64,000 nt of DNA, from positions 124,001 through 188,000 of the forward strand of contig NZ_JNCS01000001.1 in assembly GCF_000731985.1 (NCBI RefSeq), given 5' to 3'. Position 1 is the stretch's first letter; the number at the start of each line of letters is the position of its first letter. Shown here one piece after another: positions 27,351 through 36,773 of the stretch. Source of the stretch: Natrinema altunense. Lineage in GTDB: Archaea; Halobacteriota; Halobacteria; Halobacteriales; Natrialbaceae. Below the pieces are notes generated by a model. That model saw only the letters and a program-made list of their open reading frames with translations, did not search any database and was not told where the DNA came from. Made by a program: the position numbers and the translations under genes.

Positions 27351-27553
27351 TGCTGGACGAGGAGTCGGTCCCCGGTCGATGGGTTTCTCCAGACGGGTCT
27401 CCGTGCGGCGGCCTCACCTCCTCGAGAGCGGTCCCGCTCAGGACACCACCCGTTCGATGCCGCCGGAATCCACGTACTGTCGTCGTTCGCAGCACGGTCA
27501 TCGCCTCCGTCAGTTTCGTCACTCGTGTCGGACCCGTCACCCACCGTGCCCAT
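27332..27553 (-). pseudogene. Broken duplicate of the zinc-binding protein gene
   Basis: From ATG 27553 the frame reads VGDGSDTSDETDGGDDRAAN and DDSTW, aligning with GDASDGSDALDASGG...DDGSW of the gene at 26761-27018. The aligned start codons differ (ATG here, GTG there). After DDSTW the cysteine-rich half is lost apart from a single WCPE, and the frame runs into unrelated Arg-rich sequence. This marks it as a decayed copy made by the same duplication as the RNA. Confidence 0.6.
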
Positions 27554-27569
27554 CCCTCGAGTCGAAGGC

Positions 27570-27845
27570 GGCGCGGCGACTGCTACGGGCAGCGCGAGGG
27601 CTGATCGGAACTGTCGATTCGGCTTTCGCAGCAAGGTCGTACGGGATGTTTATATTTCGGTAGAATGAACGGAATCGTGCTTCCGGAATTCAGGCTAGGG
27701 GATTTGGAAGCCAGTCTCGGGTGTGCCAGCACCCGGGGCGTTTTCGTACGTTCCTCTCGGAGACGTGGTCTCCGCATCAATGGTTGGCTCGTTGTTATTT
27801 ATGGCGACTGTTTCCGGCGGGGAATTTATCGCTCGCCTCGAGCGA
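27570..27845. repeat. Tandem duplication, unit B
   Basis: Second, diverged unit matching 27080-27350: same TATA region, same four-hairpin block and same TTTCCGGCGGGGAA end. The right end stops just before the 3' end of the phosphatidylserine-decarboxylase-type gene. Confidence 0.75.
27677..27775 (+). ncRNA. Putative structured RNA with four hairpins, copy B
   Basis: TATA box TTTATA at 27649-27654. H1 is 27679-27711: GCTTCC/GGAAGC plus GAATTC paired with GGATTT through two wobble pairs, where copy A has AAATCC. H2 is 27718-27735: same CGGGTG/CACCCG stem but loop TGCCAG instead of CTACTA. H3 is 27735-27754: ACGTTCC now pairs through two G-U pairs. H4 is 27758-27774. Every difference is in a loop or keeps the pairing, which supports selection on structure. 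Confidence 0.5.
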
Positions 27846-27897
27846 GCGCCGCCCCGCGCTCGATCAACTGGGGAGAAACACGGCGAGCGCTCGGCCG

Positions 27898-28632
27898 CTA
27901 CGCACGGCCGTCATCGAGACCGGTCCCGGCCGGCGACTCGAGCACCACGGTTTCGCCGGCGGTCATCGAATCGCCCGTCTCGACCGCGATGTCATCGATG
28001 TCGACTGCGGGCGGAAACAGCAGGTCGACGCGGCTGCCGAAGGCGATGTGACCGATTCGATCGCCGCGCTCGAGGCCGTCGCCGCGCTCGGCGTAGGGAT
28101 GGATACGGCGGGCGAACGCGCCGGCGATCAGCGTTACCTCGGCGTCGGAATCCGATTCGGCGGGGCTGGCGGTCGGCGTCTCCGCCGCTCCCGGCGTGCC
28201 CCCGTCGTCCGCGAGCGTCGCCGACTCCTCGCCGGTCGACGGCAGGTTCGGGGAGTCGGTCTCGAAGCGAACGTGGACGCGTTCGTTGCGGTCGGACTCC
28301 TTCGAGAAGGCGGGGCGGTTCGCGCCGGCGATATGTTCGACGTCGGCGACGCGGCCGGCGAACGGGGCGCGGACGACGTGGACGTGCCAGACGTTCATGA
28401 AGACGCCGAGCCGGACCCGGTCGCCCTCCTCGCGGAGGACGGAGACGGTGCCGTCGGCCGGCGAGACGACGCCCGTCGGCGGCGGGGTGCGCTCGGGGTC
28501 GCGAAAGAACGCGAGCGTCCCGGCACCGACCGCGAGCGCGACGAGGCTCGCCGTGACGCTGACGAAGATGGCGAACGGGGCAGCGAGCAGGGGAAGGATG
28601 GCGTACTTCCAGGCCCCCGGCGCGAAGTTCAT
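27898..28632 (-). CDS. asd: Phosphatidylserine decarboxylase-type (probably archaetidylserine) enzyme
   Basis: A 244-residue short-type PSD proenzyme. An N-terminal hydrophobic region (ILPLLAAPFAIFVSVTASLV) precedes FFRDPERTPP, VVSPADGTVSVLRE, LGVFMNVWHVHVVRAPFAG and the self-cleavage site HIAFGSRVDLLFPP, where the Gly-Ser bond yields the pyruvoyl group. In archaea the lipid substrate should be archaetidylserine. A 25-residue acidic insert near residue 140 is unusual. The ATG at 28632 gives the family start MNFAPGAWKYA. Confidence 0.9.
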   Translation of the reverse strand: MNFAPGAWKYAILPLLAAPFAIFVSVTASLVALAVGAGTLAFFRDPERTPPPTGVVSPADGTVSVLREEGDRVRLGVFMNVWHVHVVRAPFAGRVADVEHIAGANRPAFSKESDRNERVHVRFETDSPNLPSTGEESATLADDGGTPGAAETPTASPAESDSDAEVTLIAGAFARRIHPYAERGDGLERGDRIGHIAFGSRVDLLFPPAVDIDDIAVETGDSMTAGETVVLESPAGTGLDDGRA

Positions 28633-29074
28633 GACCGAATCGACGGGATCGAATCGTATGGCCGTTACGGAACGCTCACTCGGCGTCGCTCGCACGCCGA
28701 CCGCGTGCAGTCCGTCGGCGCGGAATCCGGAGCCCAACCCCACGGATAGCGACCGTTCGCCGACCGACCGGCCGGCGATCGTGGCCGCTGACTCGCCGTC
28801 GCCTGCTCGCACGGGGGCCGTGCGATCACCGCGGACTCGTTACAGCGGCGACTGTAGGCCGGCCGTACCGTCCCGATAGCCCGCGTCTTCCGCCGTCGCG
28901 GGCCGATTGGCGAACGAGGATCGTGCTCGAGCGACCGACCCAGCACCGAAGACGCTCGCATCCCGCGGCGGTGCGGTCGCGCGGATCGGGTTTTCCCGCC
29001 GCTACAGAGCCGCCGTGGCTGCTGGTGACTAAGCATAACAATGGGCCGCTTCGTGTCGCAAGCGATCGCCAGCG
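28633..29074. other. Intergenic region, 442 bases
   Basis: Spacer between the divergent decarboxylase and polysaccharide-deacetylase genes. It must contain both promoters, but no clear TATA element, RNA or gene could be picked out; all frames read as Arg/Pro-rich shadow sequence. Confidence 0.35.
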
Positions 29075-30298
29075 ATGAACCGACGAACGTATCTCGGCGC
29101 GGCCGCGGCGGTCGCGCTCGCCGGCTGTTCGAGCACCGAAGAGGCAGAGAACGAGACCCCGGAGGACGGGTCCGCCGAGGACGGAACGGCGTCCGACGAC
29201 GGGGCGGAGGTCACCGCGTTCGACGACTTCGAGGACATCAGCGAGTGGGACGTTCCGATCGGGACCCTCTCGGCGGACGCCGATCGAACATACACCGGGT
29301 CCCAATCCGCGCGGCTCGAGTCGGGCGACGGGGACGACCAGGTCAGAGTCGTTCGGGACCTCGAAACGCCCCGCGATCTCTCGGGCACCCGTCCCGCGCT
29401 GGCGCTGGCGACGGAGGAGCAGGCCGATATCGTCGTCCAGTTGCTCGACGAGGACGGCGACCGGATCGACTTCCGGCAGCGCATCCACACCGACACGTCG
29501 CTCGTGCAGTGTAACTTCGGAATCGACACTATCGACGGCGAGCCGGACTGGAGCGCCGTGAGCGAGGTGCAAATCATCCGCTGGACGGGCGAGGACGACA
29601 AGGGGGCGGTGTGGGTCGATGACCTCCGATTCGTCGACGCGCCGGAGACCGGGCAGGTCATGCTCCAGTTCGACGGCGGCTACGAGACGGATTACACGCG
29701 CGCACTCCCGATCCTCGAGGAGTACGACTTCCCGGCAGTATCGTTCCTCACGACGGGGCGAATCCGCGAGGCCGACGGCGACGAGGGCGAGCACCTCGTT
29801 CGCGATCAGGTGACGGCACTCGCCGACGCCGGCTGGACGATCGGAAGCCACTCGGCACACGGGGCCGACCTCACCGACCTCTCGTCGGATCGCGACCCCG
29901 AAACGGAGGTCAGCGACGCCGTGGCGTGGCTCGAGGACGCGGGGTTCGAGTCGGGCGCGCGGTACTTCTCGTACCCGTACGGTCGGTACGACAGGGCCAC
30001 GCTCGAGGCCGTCACGGCGCACCACGACCTCGCGTTCGCCGGGCGCTACCCGTCTCAGGGGGCCGCCGCGAACCCGTACCTCTGTTCGCGGGTCACCGCT
30101 CCCGACGCCGACGAGGCGCGTTCGATACTCGACCTCACCGCCGAACGAGGCGGCATCACGTCGCTCGCCTTCGGCGAACTCGACGACGACGCCGAGTCGA
30201 CGCTCGCGGAGACGGTCGACTACCTCGCCGAGCTCGAATCGGCCGGCGAACTCGAGGTGATCCTCCCCTCGGACGTCGAAGATACGATCGTTCACTGA
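29075..30298 (+). CDS. Lipoprotein with polysaccharide deacetylase (NodB-like) domain
   Basis: A 407-residue protein. Lipobox LAGC lies at residues 14-17 after a Tat-like MNRRTYLG start, so it is exported and lipid-anchored. A beta-sandwich module (about 50-195, FDDFEDISEWDVPIGTL and WTGEDDKGAVWVDDLRF) precedes a NodB-like domain: MLQFDGGYETDYTRALPIL, WTIGSHSAHGADLTDL and FSYPYGRYDRATLEAV. The Asp-Gly pair and SHSAH histidines fit the metal site, so glycan deacetylation at the cell surface is likely. Confidence 0.85.
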   Translation: MNRRTYLGAAAAVALAGCSSTEEAENETPEDGSAEDGTASDDGAEVTAFDDFEDISEWDVPIGTLSADADRTYTGSQSARLESGDGDDQVRVVRDLETPRDLSGTRPALALATEEQADIVVQLLDEDGDRIDFRQRIHTDTSLVQCNFGIDTIDGEPDWSAVSEVQIIRWTGEDDKGAVWVDDLRFVDAPETGQVMLQFDGGYETDYTRALPILEEYDFPAVSFLTTGRIREADGDEGEHLVRDQVTALADAGWTIGSHSAHGADLTDLSSDRDPETEVSDAVAWLEDAGFESGARYFSYPYGRYDRATLEAVTAHHDLAFAGRYPSQGAAANPYLCSRVTAPDADEARSILDLTAERGGITSLAFGELDDDAESTLAETVDYLAELESAGELEVILPSDVEDTIVH

Positions 30299-30453
30299 CG
30301 GCTTGTCCCACCGCTCGAGCCGTCGCCGGCGCTACCGCGAGACAGCGGCCGGAAACGTGATGCGAACCCTCGAACCTAACCGAATGCCATCGCCAGGAGT
30401 GCGACGGTCGCGTAACGACCGGCTGTCGACGGGCCGGCGGTCCCGCCGTTCAA

Positions 30454-30539
30454 CGATAGTAGCCACTGCAAGTCATTGCACACCTGATCGCACGACAGCG
30501 TTGCGATCAGTGTGTAAATCGTTTCAGTTGCTACTATAG
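30454..30539 (-). mobile_element. 86-bp palindromic MITE-like element, copy 1
   Basis: Imperfect palindrome running from a CGATAGTAGCC end to CTACTATAG, with internal ATCGCACGACAGCGTTGCGAT core. Its reverse complement matches the copies at 38964 and 59669 closely along the full 86 bases. It lies between the deacetylase gene and lhr, beyond both stop codons. No coding capacity; would have to be moved by a transposase encoded elsewhere. Confidence 0.8.
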
Positions 30540-30606
30540 AGCGCAGCGACCGCGGAACTGCAGGGCGTGCGTCGTCGGGCGACCGGAGACGGGTGCGTCC
30601 GGCAGT

Positions 30607-33447
30607 TCAGTCCCAGAACGACTGCGTTCGGGCGTACTCCCGTTCCTTCGAGAGGATGTCGCGGTAGAACTCGGCGTCGTCCTCGCGGAGTTTGTTGATG
30701 ATCTGGGCGGCGTTGTGGGGACCGACCCCGCGGGCGGCCATGGCGATCACGGCCTGTTTCCCGTGGCTCTGGACGAGACTCGCCGCTCGGAACGCGCGTT
30801 CGGTCATCTCCCGCTGTTCCGCGTCTTTGGCCTGGGATCTGACCGCCTGCACGACCTCGTCGGCCCACGGGTTCAGCGAGGCGATCCGCGTCGAGCCACA
30901 GTCGGGACACTCGGGTTGGTCGGCCACTCGTTTGACCGGCGTTTTCACCTTCCACTCCGTGCAGTGGGTACACAGCAGGATGACGCGGTCGTTCTGCAGT
31001 CGCTCTTTGACCGTCTGGATGACGCTCGCATCTGCGTTTTCGGGCGCGAGCAGTTCCTTGCCGCCCGACGACCGACCGCCCAACCCGACCGGCGTCCGGC
31101 CGCGGTGGGTCACCACCTCGAGCGCTCCCGATTGGATCCCCTCGAGCACCGCACTCGCGCGCTCGATATCGAGGTCCTCGTGGAACACCTCCCGGATCGC
31201 CTCCTCGTACATCGGCGTGTCCTCGAGCGCCGAGAGCAACCGGTCGTTCGAGAGCCGTCCCGACCCCTTGCTCTGCCAGCGTTTGAGTGCGCCGAACTTC
31301 GCCGAGACCTGTGCGAGCCGGAACGCGAGCGCGTCCGAGCGCTTGAGTCCGAGTTCGACGATCGCTTCGACGTGATCGGGATCGGTCTCCTCGAGCACGT
31401 CGATGATCTCGCTGGTCGCGATCGAGTTCGGCACCTCGAGCTCGATCCGGTAGGGATCGGTCTCGAGACCCACCGAAGAACCGGCCCGCTGGCCCAGCAG
31501 CGCCGACAGCATCCGGCCGAGCGTCTCGTTGGCCGTGTGGCCGAACGGCGCGTTGAGCACGATCGTCCGCCCCTGTCGCTCGAGGACCAACCGCTCGGCC
31601 GTCGGCATCGGCGACTCACCCTCGACCTGGGCCTCGAGTTGGGTGCAGGCCTCGGTCAGCGTGTCCTCGTCGGCGGGATAGCGGCCCGCGAGTTCTCGGC
31701 CGACCGCGGCGGCGTCGGCCCCGGCGGCCAACTGCGGTTCCGCGACGGCGCGGATCTCGCCGACCTCACCCGCGACCGCGGCGGGGACCGGAATCTCCTG
31801 CCCGATCCAGGAAGGCACCTCGCCGGCGGGGTCTTCGATCGGGCTGACCTTGACTCGAGCCTCCTCGTCGTCGATCTCGGCGATCCGCCACATCTCGCCG
31901 CGTTGGATGAACACCGCGCCGGGCTGGGCGAAATTGACGACGAACCGCTCGTCCAAGGTCCCGATCTGGCCCCCCGAGGCGATGTCGTGGACCTCGTAGG
32001 TCTCCTCGTCGGGGATCATCGAGAGGTTTGCGTAGACGTACTGCCAGGTGCCGCCGGTGGTCTCGATGCGGTCCTCGCCCTCGTCGAACCACAGGATACG
32101 GTTACGATCGAGTTCTCCGATGATCTCGCGGATCGTCGCTTCGGGCACGTTCCGGAACGGATACGACCGTGTGACGGTCTCGACGGCCTCGTCGACGGGG
32201 GTGTCCCCGCGACTCTGGACGATCGCCGGCAACTGATTCGCCACCACGTCCAGACTGCCCTCGTGGATCGCCGCCGGTTCGACCTCGCCGTCGCGGGCCC
32301 GGCGAGCGATCGACAGCGCCTCGAACGTGTCGTCCGGCCGCGTCGTGACGATCGTCCCGCTCGAGACCGCGTCCTGACGATGACCCGCCCGTCCGATCCG
32401 CTGGAGGAGTCGAGTGACCTGCCGCGGACTCTTGTACTGGATCACGTGATCGACCTGTCCGACGTCGATCCCGAGTTCCATCGACGAGGTACAGAGCAGG
32501 CCGTCGATCTCGCCGGCCTTGAACCGATCCTCGACATCGATCCGGGCCTCCTTCGAGAGCGAGCCGTGGTGGACCCCGATCGGGAGGTCGAGTTCCTTGA
32601 ACCGCGAGCCCAGCGCTTCGGCCGTCTGCCGCGTATTAACGAAGATCAGTGTCGACTCGTGATCGGCGACCAGATCACGGATCAGCCGGACGTGGCTGGC
32701 CGTGTCCGCTTCGGTCAGCAGTTCGCCCGCCAACCGCTCGTCTTCGGCCGTGACCTCGGGTTCGCGCACCGTCACGTCGACGTTGCTCCCGACGTCGATC
32801 TCCCGGATTTCACAGGGGCGGCCGCCCGTGAGGAACTGCCCGACTTCCCCCGGGTCGCCGACGGTCGCCGAGAGGCCGATCCGCTGGATCGGGCCGGCGA
32901 GATCCCGAAGCCGCTCGAGGGCGATCGCCAACTGCGCGCCGCGTTTCGACGCGGCGAGTTCGTGGACTTCGTCGATCACGACGTGGGACACGTCCGCGAG
33001 CGCCTCCCGAAGCCGCTCGCCGGTGAGCATCGCCTGGACGGTCTCGGGCGTCGTGATCAACACGTCCGGCGGGTCCTCGGCTTGCTTGCTCCGCTGGTAG
33101 TCGGTGGTGTCGCCGTGGCGGACGTCGACCGCGAGATCCAGGTACTCGCCCCACCACTCGAGGCGGTCGCGCATGTCGCGGTTCAGGGCCCGCAGCGGGG
33201 TGATGTAGAGCGCGCCGAACCCCTCCGGCGGACCGTCTCCGGCAACCAGGTGATCGAAGACGGGCAACATCGCCGTCTCGGTCTTGCCGCTCCCGGTGGG
33301 CGCGATCACCAGCGTGTTCTCGCCGGCCGACAGCGGCGGAATCGCCAGTCGTTGCGGTGCCGTCGGTCGGGAGAACCCGCGTTCGGAGAGTGCGCCACGA
33401 ACCGTCGCTCCGAGGTGCGTAAACGCCGCGACGTCCCCGTCGGTCAT
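30607..33447 (-). CDS. lhr: Lhr-type superfamily 2 helicase
   Basis: A 946-residue DNA/RNA helicase. Motif I APTGSGKTETA at about 49-59, motif Ia TPLRALNRDM, motif II DEVHELAASKRGAQL, motif III LSATVGDP, then SSMELGIDVGQVDHVIQYKS and RLLQRIGRAGHR in the second RecA domain. A long C-terminal Lhr region follows and includes a zinc ribbon (CTHCTEW...CPDCGS, about residues 822-850). Archaeal members act in DNA repair. The gene is free-standing. Confidence 0.94.
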   Translation of the reverse strand: MTDGDVAAFTHLGATVRGALSERGFSRPTAPQRLAIPPLSAGENTLVIAPTGSGKTETAMLPVFDHLVAGDGPPEGFGALYITPLRALNRDMRDRLEWWGEYLDLAVDVRHGDTTDYQRSKQAEDPPDVLITTPETVQAMLTGERLREALADVSHVVIDEVHELAASKRGAQLAIALERLRDLAGPIQRIGLSATVGDPGEVGQFLTGGRPCEIREIDVGSNVDVTVREPEVTAEDERLAGELLTEADTASHVRLIRDLVADHESTLIFVNTRQTAEALGSRFKELDLPIGVHHGSLSKEARIDVEDRFKAGEIDGLLCTSSMELGIDVGQVDHVIQYKSPRQVTRLLQRIGRAGHRQDAVSSGTIVTTRPDDTFEALSIARRARDGEVEPAAIHEGSLDVVANQLPAIVQSRGDTPVDEAVETVTRSYPFRNVPEATIREIIGELDRNRILWFDEGEDRIETTGGTWQYVYANLSMIPDEETYEVHDIASGGQIGTLDERFVVNFAQPGAVFIQRGEMWRIAEIDDEEARVKVSPIEDPAGEVPSWIGQEIPVPAAVAGEVGEIRAVAEPQLAAGADAAAVGRELAGRYPADEDTLTEACTQLEAQVEGESPMPTAERLVLERQGRTIVLNAPFGHTANETLGRMLSALLGQRAGSSVGLETDPYRIELEVPNSIATSEIIDVLEETDPDHVEAIVELGLKRSDALAFRLAQVSAKFGALKRWQSKGSGRLSNDRLLSALEDTPMYEEAIREVFHEDLDIERASAVLEGIQSGALEVVTHRGRTPVGLGGRSSGGKELLAPENADASVIQTVKERLQNDRVILLCTHCTEWKVKTPVKRVADQPECPDCGSTRIASLNPWADEVVQAVRSQAKDAEQREMTERAFRAASLVQSHGKQAVIAMAARGVGPHNAAQIINKLREDDAEFYRDILSKEREYARTQSFWD

Positions 33448-33556
33448 CGGAACGCGCTAGGAGCGACCGGCGGATAAGCGCCACGTTTCCGGCATCTCGA
33501 GGGGCTTCACTCGCGTCGGAACCGGATTCCGACGAGCGCTGTCGCGTTCGGCGGCG

Positions 33557-34174
33557 TCACTCCTCGGCCTCGGTGTCGTCGTCGGCGTCCGCATCGTTAT
33601 CGGCCTCGGCGTCGGTGTCGACGAGTTCGTCGACGATCCCTTCGTCGACGGTCATCTCGCCCGGCTCCGCCGGGTCCGTCTGGACGTGCGACGAGGCTCG
33701 CTCGGTGACCTCCTCGTCGGACCGGTCGTCGGCGATCGCGTCGGTGTTCGTCGCCGTCCCCTCGAGTTCGGCACTCCCCTCGGTCGCGTCGCCGGAGGGC
33801 TCGACGTCGGGAGCGGTCTCCGAGGCCCCGCTCTCGGGGCCGTCGATCGTGAGGCCCGTGATATCGTCCGGAACGGTAGCCCCGGCTCGGTTCCGGATGG
33901 TGTCGATCGACCGCTCGTCCGGCACGGCGTCGACGGCTCGGTCCCGGAGTTCGGCGGGGACAGTGCCCTCCATTTCGTCCCGTACATCGTCGACCGACTG
34001 GACGGGCACGTCGTCCCGCGGCCCCAGCACTCGTAAGACGGCGTAGGTGAACACGAGCAAGCCGACCGCCGTGAGGAGGTGTCCGCCGAGACGCTTCCAG
34101 GACGGGGCGGCAGCCGTCGATTCCGATTCGGATGCCGCGTTCGACCGCTCGCCGGCGGGTGTTCGAAGTCGCAT
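33557..34174 (-). CDS. Acidic single-pass membrane protein
   Basis: About 205 residues from ATG 34174. One hydrophobic segment near residues 22-42 (HLLTAVGLLVFTYAVLRVLG) is followed by a 160-residue acidic soluble part (DDITGLTIDGPESG, TERASSHVQTDPAEPG) ending in an Asp/Glu/Ala tail. Not recognised. An upstream in-frame start at 34201 is possible. It follows the ABC permease genes on the same strand. Confidence 0.6.
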   Translation of the reverse strand: MRLRTPAGERSNAASESESTAAAPSWKRLGGHLLTAVGLLVFTYAVLRVLGPRDDVPVQSVDDVRDEMEGTVPAELRDRAVDAVPDERSIDTIRNRAGATVPDDITGLTIDGPESGASETAPDVEPSGDATEGSAELEGTATNTDAIADDRSDEEVTERASSHVQTDPAEPGEMTVDEGIVDELVDTDAEADNDADADDDTEAEE

Positions 34175-34260
34175 CGCGATACGTACGGGTCCGGCGGGCA
34201 AGTGGGTTCCGGGTGGGAAAGCCGGCCCCGGTCACGGCTCCCGAGGCGACCGGCTCGCGG

Positions 34261-35490
34261 TCAGACCTCGAGATGCTCGATCCGGGCGTAGCGGCCCGCT
34301 CGCCAGCCGGCGACGATCGCGACGACCGTGCCGACGACGAGCGCCAGCGCGAAGCCGCCGAGGTAGACCTCGAGCGGCGTCTGCAGGAGGCTCTCGAAAC
34401 CGAGGACCGACGCCGAGAACCGGTTCAGTCCGCGCACGGCCAGCGGCGTCGCTGCAAGGCCGACGATACCCCCGACCAGACCGATGACGAGCCCCTGTGC
34501 GCCGATCGTGCCGGCGAGGACGCGTCGGGACAGGCCGATCGCCCGGAGCGCCGCGAGTTGCTCGCGTTGCTGGTGGGCCACGAGCGCGAACAGGTTCGCC
34601 GTCAGGACGACGCCGCCGACGACGGCGAGTCCGACCAGCGTCGCGCCGCTCGCGAGGACGATCGTCCGCTCTTCGATCATCGATGCGACCTGTTCGTCGC
34701 TGGTTCGCACGTCGTACTCGGGGTACGCCTCGCTGAGGTCGCTCGCGACGGCGTCCCGGTCGGCATCGTCCGCCACGTCCGCGGTGATGAACGTCGCTCG
34801 GTCGGTCCCTGACGTGCCGGCGACCGCCTGTACGTCGCCCAGCGGCATCGTCACCGTCGGCGAGCTCAGATACCGCGAATAGTAGTCCGCGGTCCCGACG
34901 ACGGTGAACTCGTGGGCCGCGGCCGTCTGCCTGCTCGTCCCGACGTAGATCGTCTCTCCGACGGAGACGTTCATCGCGTCGGCGATACGCGGGTCGATCA
35001 CGATCTCGTTGGTCGTCGGCTCGTCTGGCGGGGGGCCGGCGGCAGCCTCCTCGTCGACCGCGAACCCGCTCCCTGCCCGGAAATCGAACCCCTCGTGGGT
35101 TTTCTGGACCCCGACCGCAGGCCTGCGTTCCAGTTCCGAGGCGGTCGGTCCGACGTAGACGTCGTACATCGCGATCGGAGACGCGGTCCGAACGTCGTCC
35201 CGGGCGGTCATTTCGGCGGCCATCCCGTGGGCACCCACGAGCGGATTCTCGGTCCCGCTCGCGGCCGGATCGACCGGATCGCTCGAGACCCAAATGTCCC
35301 GATTGGCCCGGTCCAGTCCTTCCTCGCCCTTCTCGACGACGCCAACGCCGAGGCTCGCCAGCACCGTCACCGAGAGCACGGCCAACGTGACGGCGAGAAC
35401 GGTCAGCGCCGTGCGACCGGGCGACCGTCGAAGCTGTGCGATCGCGAGCCCGACGACGGCGCGCGTTCTGACGATCACGCGCCACAGCAT
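34261..35490 (-). CDS. ABC transporter permease, FtsX/MacB type (second)
   Basis: A 409-residue protein with the MacB/FtsX layout: one N-terminal segment (LTVLAVTLAVLSVTVLASLG), a large external domain of about 210 residues, then three C-terminal segments (GATLVGLAVVGGVVLTANLF, GLVIGLVGGIVGLAATPLAV, LGGFALALVVGTVVAIVAGW). Its ATG overlaps the stop of the other permease. The set probably extracts lipoproteins or exports peptides. Confidence 0.85.
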   Translation of the reverse strand: MLWRVIVRTRAVVGLAIAQLRRSPGRTALTVLAVTLAVLSVTVLASLGVGVVEKGEEGLDRANRDIWVSSDPVDPAASGTENPLVGAHGMAAEMTARDDVRTASPIAMYDVYVGPTASELERRPAVGVQKTHEGFDFRAGSGFAVDEEAAAGPPPDEPTTNEIVIDPRIADAMNVSVGETIYVGTSRQTAAAHEFTVVGTADYYSRYLSSPTVTMPLGDVQAVAGTSGTDRATFITADVADDADRDAVASDLSEAYPEYDVRTSDEQVASMIEERTIVLASGATLVGLAVVGGVVLTANLFALVAHQQREQLAALRAIGLSRRVLAGTIGAQGLVIGLVGGIVGLAATPLAVRGLNRFSASVLGFESLLQTPLEVYLGGFALALVVGTVVAIVAGWRAGRYARIEHLEV

Positions 35491-36773
35491 TATCGAGCCA
35501 CCTCCTCGAGAACGGCCGTCCGTGCGGCCACGGCCAGCGGGTAGGGAACGGCGACCAGCCCCGCGACGAGCGCGACGCCGATCGCGTACGGGACGAATAC
35601 CGGATGGAAGTGCGCGACCGTCCCCGGCGCGACGGTCGCACCGGCGACGGCGTTGACGGCGACGATACCCGCCATGCCGAGACCGATGCCGACGATCGAA
35701 CCCACCAGCGTCGTGATCCCCGTCGACACCGCGACGACGGCGAGCCGGCTGCGGGTCGGGAAGCCGACCGACTCGAGGACCGCGAGGGTGCGACGGTCCT
35801 CGTCGACGGTCATTCCCATGGTCGTCGCGACGAACGACGCACAGACGGTCACGCCGACCAGCAGCGCGATCACGCTCGTCGCGAACGCCAGCCCGTCCTC
35901 GAACAGCGTCGACGGATCGGTGTCGCCGGCCACCTCGACCGCCCCGGCGGGGTAGACGTCGGTGGCGGCTGACCGCGCCGCGTCGGCCTCGCCCCAGAGC
36001 AGCAACCGATCGGCGAGTTCGCCGGTCTCCGCGCCCGAGAACGACTGGAGTTCGCTCAGGTGGACCAGGGCGATCGGCGCACCGCCACCGCCCGTTCCCT
36101 CGTCCGCGACGGCCGCCACCGTCACCGAGGGCGTCGTCCCACCGGCTCGCTCCATCCCGCCCATCGAGACGGACAGCTCGTCGCCCGCGGTGGCGTCGAG
36201 CCGCTCCGCGGCGGTCGGAGAGAGGACGAGCTCCCGATTTCGCGGCCCCTCGTAGCTCCCGTTCGCGTAGTGCGGATCACCGGGCTCGAGGGCCGTGGTC
36301 GGCAGCCCCGCGACGGTTCGGGACTCCCCGTCCGGCACGAGCCCGATCAGTCGAACGGTTCGTGGGTCGCCGTCCGTCGACTCGAGGCGCGCCGTCTCGA
36401 CCAACACCGGCGAGGCGTGCTCGACGCCGTCCCGGGAGCGGATCGCCGCGGCTCGCTCGTTGGTCGCGCCCAGTCGCGGCCCCTCGACGCCGTCGACGGA
36501 CGACAGCGTCCCGCTCTCCTCGGGCGTGATCCGGACGTCCGCGTCGTCCGCGGTCGCCATGCCGCCGTCGGCGAGCGCCAGCGCGATGCCCGTCACGACG
36601 ACCAGAAGCGCGATCGTCAGCGCGACGGCGGCGACCGTCGATGCGATCCGGCCCCTCGTCGTTCGCGTCGCGCGTCGCCACCACCTCGAGAGCGTCAGTC
36701 CGACGACCCCTCGCCAGCGCGTCCGACGCCGCGACTCGGCGTCCACGGGAGGGTCCGAGGCCTTATCGGACAT
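35490..36773 (-). CDS. ABC transporter permease, FtsX/MacB type (first)
   Basis: About 427 residues from ATG 36773 (MSDKASDPPVDAES). One N-terminal membrane segment (IASTVAAVALTIALLVVVTG) is followed by an external domain and three C-terminal segments (FATSVIALLVGVTVCASFVA, GIGLGMAGIVAVNAVAG, YAIGVALVAGLVAVPYPLAV). It overlaps the ATPase gene and the second permease gene, so all three are translated together. Confidence 0.85.
   Translation of the reverse strand: MSDKASDPPVDAESRRRTRWRGVVGLTLSRWWRRATRTTRGRIASTVAAVALTIALLVVVTGIALALADGGMATADDADVRITPEESGTLSSVDGVEGPRLGATNERAAAIRSRDGVEHASPVLVETARLESTDGDPRTVRLIGLVPDGESRTVAGLPTTALEPGDPHYANGSYEGPRNRELVLSPTAAERLDATAGDELSVSMGGMERAGGTTPSVTVAAVADEGTGGGGAPIALVHLSELQSFSGAETGELADRLLLWGEADAARSAATDVYPAGAVEVAGDTDPSTLFEDGLAFATSVIALLVGVTVCASFVATTMGMTVDEDRRTLAVLESVGFPTRSRLAVVAVSTGITTLVGSIVGIGLGMAGIVAVNAVAGATVAPGTVAHFHPVFVPYAIGVALVAGLVAVPYPLAVAARTAVLEEVAR

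Noticed and set aside
27172-27668. Open frame from ATG 27172 running through the RNA block to the next repeat unit
   Set aside because: Differences between the duplicated units are not concentrated at third codon positions, while they do preserve hairpin stems. The peptide is Arg/Ser-rich without family character.
30715-33477. A very long plus-strand reading frame opposite the helicase gene
   Set aside because: It is the antisense shadow of lhr, produced by high GC and codon bias. The minus strand carries all helicase motifs.
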